Of a DNA stretch of 64,000 bases, positions 61,246 to 64,000 are shown in pieces. The notes beneath the pieces are model-generated. The model saw only the letters and a list, made by a program, of their open reading frames with translations, was not told where the DNA came from and ran no database searches. A program made the position numbers and the translations under genes. Source of the DNA: an uncultured Roseovarius sp. (GTDB lineage Bacteria > Pseudomonadota > Alphaproteobacteria > Rhodobacterales > Rhodobacteraceae); the NCBI GenBank assembly GCA_947499555.1, contig CANMOU010000001.1, forward strand, positions 1,302,001-1,366,000, in the 5' to 3' direction. Position 1 is the stretch's first letter. Each line of letters opens with the position of its first letter.

Positions 61246-61983
61246 TCAAAGCATCGCCATGCCGCCATTGACGTGCAAAGTTGTGCCGGTCACGTAGCCC
61301 GCCTCGGGGCTTGCGAGATACAAAACCGCAGCCGCGATTTCATCGGGCATGCCCATCCGCGCAGCAGGGATCTGGCCGTTGATCTTATCCTTCTGATCGT
61401 CTGTCAGCTTGTCGGTCATCGCCGTTGCGATGAAGCCGGGCGCGACCGCATTTGCGGTGATCCCGCGGCTGGCCACTTCGTAGGCGATGGATTTGGTAAG
61501 CCCCACCATACCCGCCTTGGATGCAGCGTAGTTGACCTGGCCGGGATTGCCGGTTGACCCGACGATGGAGCTGATGTTGATGATCCGGCCCCAGCGCGCC
61601 TTCATCATCGGGCGCATGACGCCCCGGCAAAGGCGCATCGTGGCCGTGAGGTTCACGTCGATCACGCTTTGCCATTCCTCATCCGACATGCGCATGAAGA
61701 TCTGGTCACGGGTGATCCCGGCATTGTTCACCAGAATATCGATGCTCCCCATGGCCTCGATCGCGTCTTTGGGCAGGGCATCGACCGCGTCGGGATCACC
61801 CAGGTTGCATGGCAGAACATGCGCCCGGTCCCCGAGTGCCTTGGCCAGAGCCTCAAGCGGCTCGACCCGCGTGCCAGAAAGGCCCACCGTGGCACCAGCC
61901 GCATGCAAAGCCGTGGCAATCGCCCCGCCAATTCCCCCCGATGCACCCGTAACGAGCGCAGTTTTGCCTGTCAGATCAAACAT
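61246..61983 (-). CDS. fabG: 3-oxoacyl-ACP reductase
   Basis: A 245-aa NADPH-dependent SDR of the fatty acid elongation cycle. Motifs: TGASGGIGGAIA, NNAGITRD, and catalytic YAASKAGM. ATG 61983 (MFDLTGKTALVTGASGG) is the family start; the frame is open 53 codons further upstream but that part lies largely over the fabD coding region and is not conserved. It follows fabD by 49 bases. Confidence 0.96.
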   Translation of the reverse strand: MFDLTGKTALVTGASGGIGGAIATALHAAGATVGLSGTRVEPLEALAKALGDRAHVLPCNLGDPDAVDALPKDAIEAMGSIDILVNNAGITRDQIFMRMSDEEWQSVIDVNLTATMRLCRGVMRPMMKARWGRIINISSIVGSTGNPGQVNYAASKAGMVGLTKSIAYEVASRGITANAVAPGFIATAMTDKLTDDQKDKINGQIPAARMGMPDEIAAAVLYLASPEAGYVTGTTLHVNGGMAML

Positions 61984-62032
61984 CTTGTTCCTTCCTTGGT
62001 CACACGGACATCTCAAATATCTTAGTGGTATC

Positions 62033-62968
62033 TCAGGCTTCGGCGGCGACCGCCGCAACATCTTCGGGCGTGCCGATCGCGCGCACGGCGATGTCTCGGT
62101 TGATCCGCCGCACCATACCGCTGAGCGCCTTGCCAGCGCCAATTTCCCAGGTCTCGCTTACGCCGGCGCCGGCCATATGTTCAACCGATTCCCGCCAGCG
62201 TACCGAGCCGGTGACCTGTTCAACCAGAAGCGCCCGAATGGTTTCCGGGTCCTCGACCTGCGCTGCACGCACATTCGCCACGACGGGCACTTTGGGCTTG
62301 GCAATTTCGACCTCTGCAAGCGCCTCGGCCATCGCGTCTGCCGCGGGCTGCATCAAGGCGCAATGAAACGGCGCGCTGACCGGCAACAGCACCGCCCGTT
62401 TCGCCCCTTTCTCCTTGGCGATTTCAACGGCACGCTCCACAGCGGCCGCATGGCCCGACACAACAATCTGCGCCGGGTCATTGTCATTCGCAGCCTGGCA
62501 AACCTCGCCTTGTGCCGCCGCCTCGGCCACCTCGCGCACAGCGGCCAGATCAAGGCCCAGGATCGCGGCCATCGCCCCTTCTCCGACTGGGACAGCCGCC
62601 TGCATCGCAAGACCACGGGTCCGAAGCAGACGCGCGCAATCACCAATCTTGAGTGCACCGGCTGCGGCCAATGCGGAATACTCACCAAGCGAATGCCCGG
62701 CCACCATTGCAGCCTTTTCAATGCCGATGCCTTCAGCCTCAAGGGCGCGCATAGCGGCAAGCGATGTCGCCATAAGTGCCGGCTGCGCATTCTGGGTCAG
62801 CGTCAGTGTCTCCTGATCTCCCTCCCAGATCAGGCCACTCAGCTTTTCGCCAAGCGCCTCGTCCACTTCCTCGAACACAGCCATGGCAGAGGGATAGGCC
62901 TCGGCCAGCGCTTGCCCCATGCCGACACTCTGCGCACCTTGTCCCGGAAAAATGAATGCTTTGGTCAT
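62033..62968 (-). CDS. fabD: malonyl CoA-ACP transacylase
   Basis: A 311-aa transacylase that loads malonyl groups onto ACP. The start MTKAFIFPGQGAQSVGMG is typical, and the catalytic Ser93 lies in GHSLGEYSALAAAG. It is the first gene of the fabD-fabG-acpP group and diverges from the cytochrome b561 gene. Confidence 0.97.
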   Translation of the reverse strand: MTKAFIFPGQGAQSVGMGQALAEAYPSAMAVFEEVDEALGEKLSGLIWEGDQETLTLTQNAQPALMATSLAAMRALEAEGIGIEKAAMVAGHSLGEYSALAAAGALKIGDCARLLRTRGLAMQAAVPVGEGAMAAILGLDLAAVREVAEAAAQGEVCQAANDNDPAQIVVSGHAAAVERAVEIAKEKGAKRAVLLPVSAPFHCALMQPAADAMAEALAEVEIAKPKVPVVANVRAAQVEDPETIRALLVEQVTGSVRWRESVEHMAGAGVSETWEIGAGKALSGMVRRINRDIAVRAIGTPEDVAAVAAEA

Positions 62969-63151
62969 TTACTTTCGTATCCTCTTCCCTGTCCTTTTCC
63001 CGATACCGCGCCACGGGCCTGCGCGCAATGACCCCGGCACCTTGTCACTCTGGCGCGCATTGGCGCACGTAACTTGTGCGTGGCTGGGAATTGTTCCTCG
63101 CCCTAAAGCGTCTAGTTTGAAGACCAACACGTAAATCGCAGGACATTCACT

Positions 63152-64000
63152 ATGGCTATGACAAACTCATCCCGGACCTATGGCAGCGTGACCAAGGCCT
63201 TTCACTGGCTGACGGCATTGTTGATCCTGAGTGTTATTCCTTTGGGTATCATCGCCAATGATCTGGCTTATGCGATCAAGGATCCCGATATCGCGACAAC
63301 GGATGCAGATCTGACCCGTGCGGCATTTCTGTTTTCGCTGCACAAGACATTCGGCGTGACGATCTTCTTTGTCGCACTTTTGCGCATTGTCTGGGCGCTT
63401 AGCCAGACCAAGCCGGGATTGCTGAACGGCGATAAACCACTTGAGGCGATGGCGGCTGAAACCGTGCATTGGCTGCTTTATGGATCGCTTGTTCTGGTGC
63501 CGCTGACAGGATGGATTCACCATGCAGCCACCACCGGTTTTGCCCCTATCTGGTGGCCCTTTGGCCAGTCATTGCCCTTTGTGCCGCAGGATGAAACCCT
63601 GGCCCATCAGATGGCCGCTTTGCACTATATCCTGCAATGGGTCTTGGTCGCTTCGGTTGCCTTGCATATCGCGGGCGCGCTCAAGCACCACGTGATCGAT
63701 AAAGATGCCACGCTGCGCCGCATGCTTCCCGGCCAAACGGCTGCTGAGCCTGCAGCGCGGCAACCCGGCCATGCGATCCCGTTCATCGCGGCCCTGCTGG
63801 TCTGGGGCATGGCGCTAAGCGGCGGTGCGGCGCTTGGCTGGCTGAAGCCCGAGGTGCATCAGGCAGACGCCGTTGAGGTTGCAACCCCTAAAGTCGAGGC
63901 TGCGCCGGAAACAGTTGAGGACGCCGCACCTGGTGCCCCGCGGGCCACATTGCCCAACAGCTGGACTGTCGAAAGCGGCAGCTTGGGTATCTCTGTCATA
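63152..64000 (+). CDS. cytochrome b561 - YceI fusion protein (partial, cut by window edge)
   Basis: An inner-membrane protein with an N-terminal cytochrome b561/b6-type domain (SVTKAFHWLTALLILSVIPLGI, LHKTFGVTIFFVALLRIVW, AALHYILQWVLVASVALHIAGALKHH), whose His residues would bind two hemes. After a last span at about residue 215 and an Ala/Pro/Glu-rich linker it begins a YceI-like domain (LPNSWTVESGSLGISVI). The C-terminus is outside the window. YceI proteins bind isoprenoid quinones, so quinol oxidation at the membrane is a reasonable guess. Confidence 0.88.
   Translation, partial: MAMTNSSRTYGSVTKAFHWLTALLILSVIPLGIIANDLAYAIKDPDIATTDADLTRAAFLFSLHKTFGVTIFFVALLRIVWALSQTKPGLLNGDKPLEAMAAETVHWLLYGSLVLVPLTGWIHHAATTGFAPIWWPFGQSLPFVPQDETLAHQMAALHYILQWVLVASVALHIAGALKHHVIDKDATLRRMLPGQTAAEPAARQPGHAIPFIAALLVWGMALSGGAALGWLKPEVHQADAVEVATPKVEAAPETVEDAAPGAPRATLPNSWTVESGSLGISVI

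Noticed and set aside
61532-63031. 499-codon open frame spanning fabG and fabD on the plus strand
   Set aside because: It runs antisense through two certain genes and has no recognisable domain.
1-64000. CRISPR arrays, insertion sequences, rRNA or tRNA genes
   Set aside because: I saw no regularly spaced repeats, transposase motifs, or rRNA or tRNA-like sequence; the only tandem repeats are the short ones at 2225-2257.

Overview
The window looks like a chromosomal segment of an aerobic anoxygenic phototroph of the Roseobacter group (Rhodobacteraceae, Alphaproteobacteria). Evidence: a purple-bacterial photosynthesis gene cluster in the order pufA-pufB-pufQ-bchZ-bchY-bchX-bchC-crtF-crtE / crtD-crtC / tspO-crtB-crtI / crtA-bchI-bchD-bchO, PpsR/CrtJ-type operators (TGT-N12-ACA), high GC, and roseobacter-style accessory catabolism (betaine ABC transporter, Rieske and GcvT-like demethylation genes, molybdenum hydroxylase). 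No gap longer than 300 bases lacks a gene, and I saw no rRNA, tRNA, CRISPR or insertion sequence.

Layout. (1) 1-17954: bacteriochlorophyll a, spheroidene-series carotenoids and light-harvesting 1 proteins. Five PpsR-type palindromes lie at the three control points: bchC promoter, crtE/crtD divergent region, crtI/crtA divergent region. Start sites are odd in places: bchC uses TTG, crtA's conserved N-terminus is reachable only from an ATT codon, and crtC has no ATG/GTG/TTG near its conserved N-terminus. A 52-codon reading frame fits exactly between bchY and bchZ. (2) 17932-19481: an SDR and a metallo-beta-lactamase-fold hydrolase. (3) 19661-28032: a glycine/proline-betaine type ABC importer whose permease is a tandem fusion, then a Rieske oxygenase, a GcvT-like folate enzyme and a DMT exporter with a divergent LysR regulator. 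(4) 28149-38152: a three-subunit molybdenum hydroxylase with a MoaD-like protein, converging on a tightly coupled operon ALDH-Rieske-LLM flavin monooxygenase-DUF1185-alpha/beta hydrolase with a divergent LysR gene and a 25-bp operator-like palindrome. This resembles a ring-opening pathway of the Rut (pyrimidine) logic for an unknown N-heterocycle. (5) 38223-39710: an orphan glycerol kinase. (6) 39766-46574: a LysR gene followed by five overlapping genes: ALDH, an M19-dipeptidase-like protein missing half its metal ligands, an unrecognised 558-aa protein, DUF3726, and a Ser/Cys proline-racemase-family enzyme. This is the best candidate for an undescribed pathway, probably hydroxyproline related. 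(7) 46585-54573: riboflavin genes ribE and ribD with nrdR, interrupted by an oppositely oriented capsule module (KpsS, Wza/KpsD-like lipoprotein, KpsC). (8) 54730-56144: YjbQ, a YefM-YoeB toxin-antitoxin pair whose toxin has Gly in place of the catalytic Glu46, and a DUF1294 membrane protein. (9) 56161-63151: housekeeping rpoD, dnaG, acpP, fabG, fabD. (10) 63152-end: a cytochrome b561-YceI fusion cut by the window edge.

Functions were read from translated motifs and gene order only; no database search was possible, so substrate assignments in regions 3-6 are inferences.
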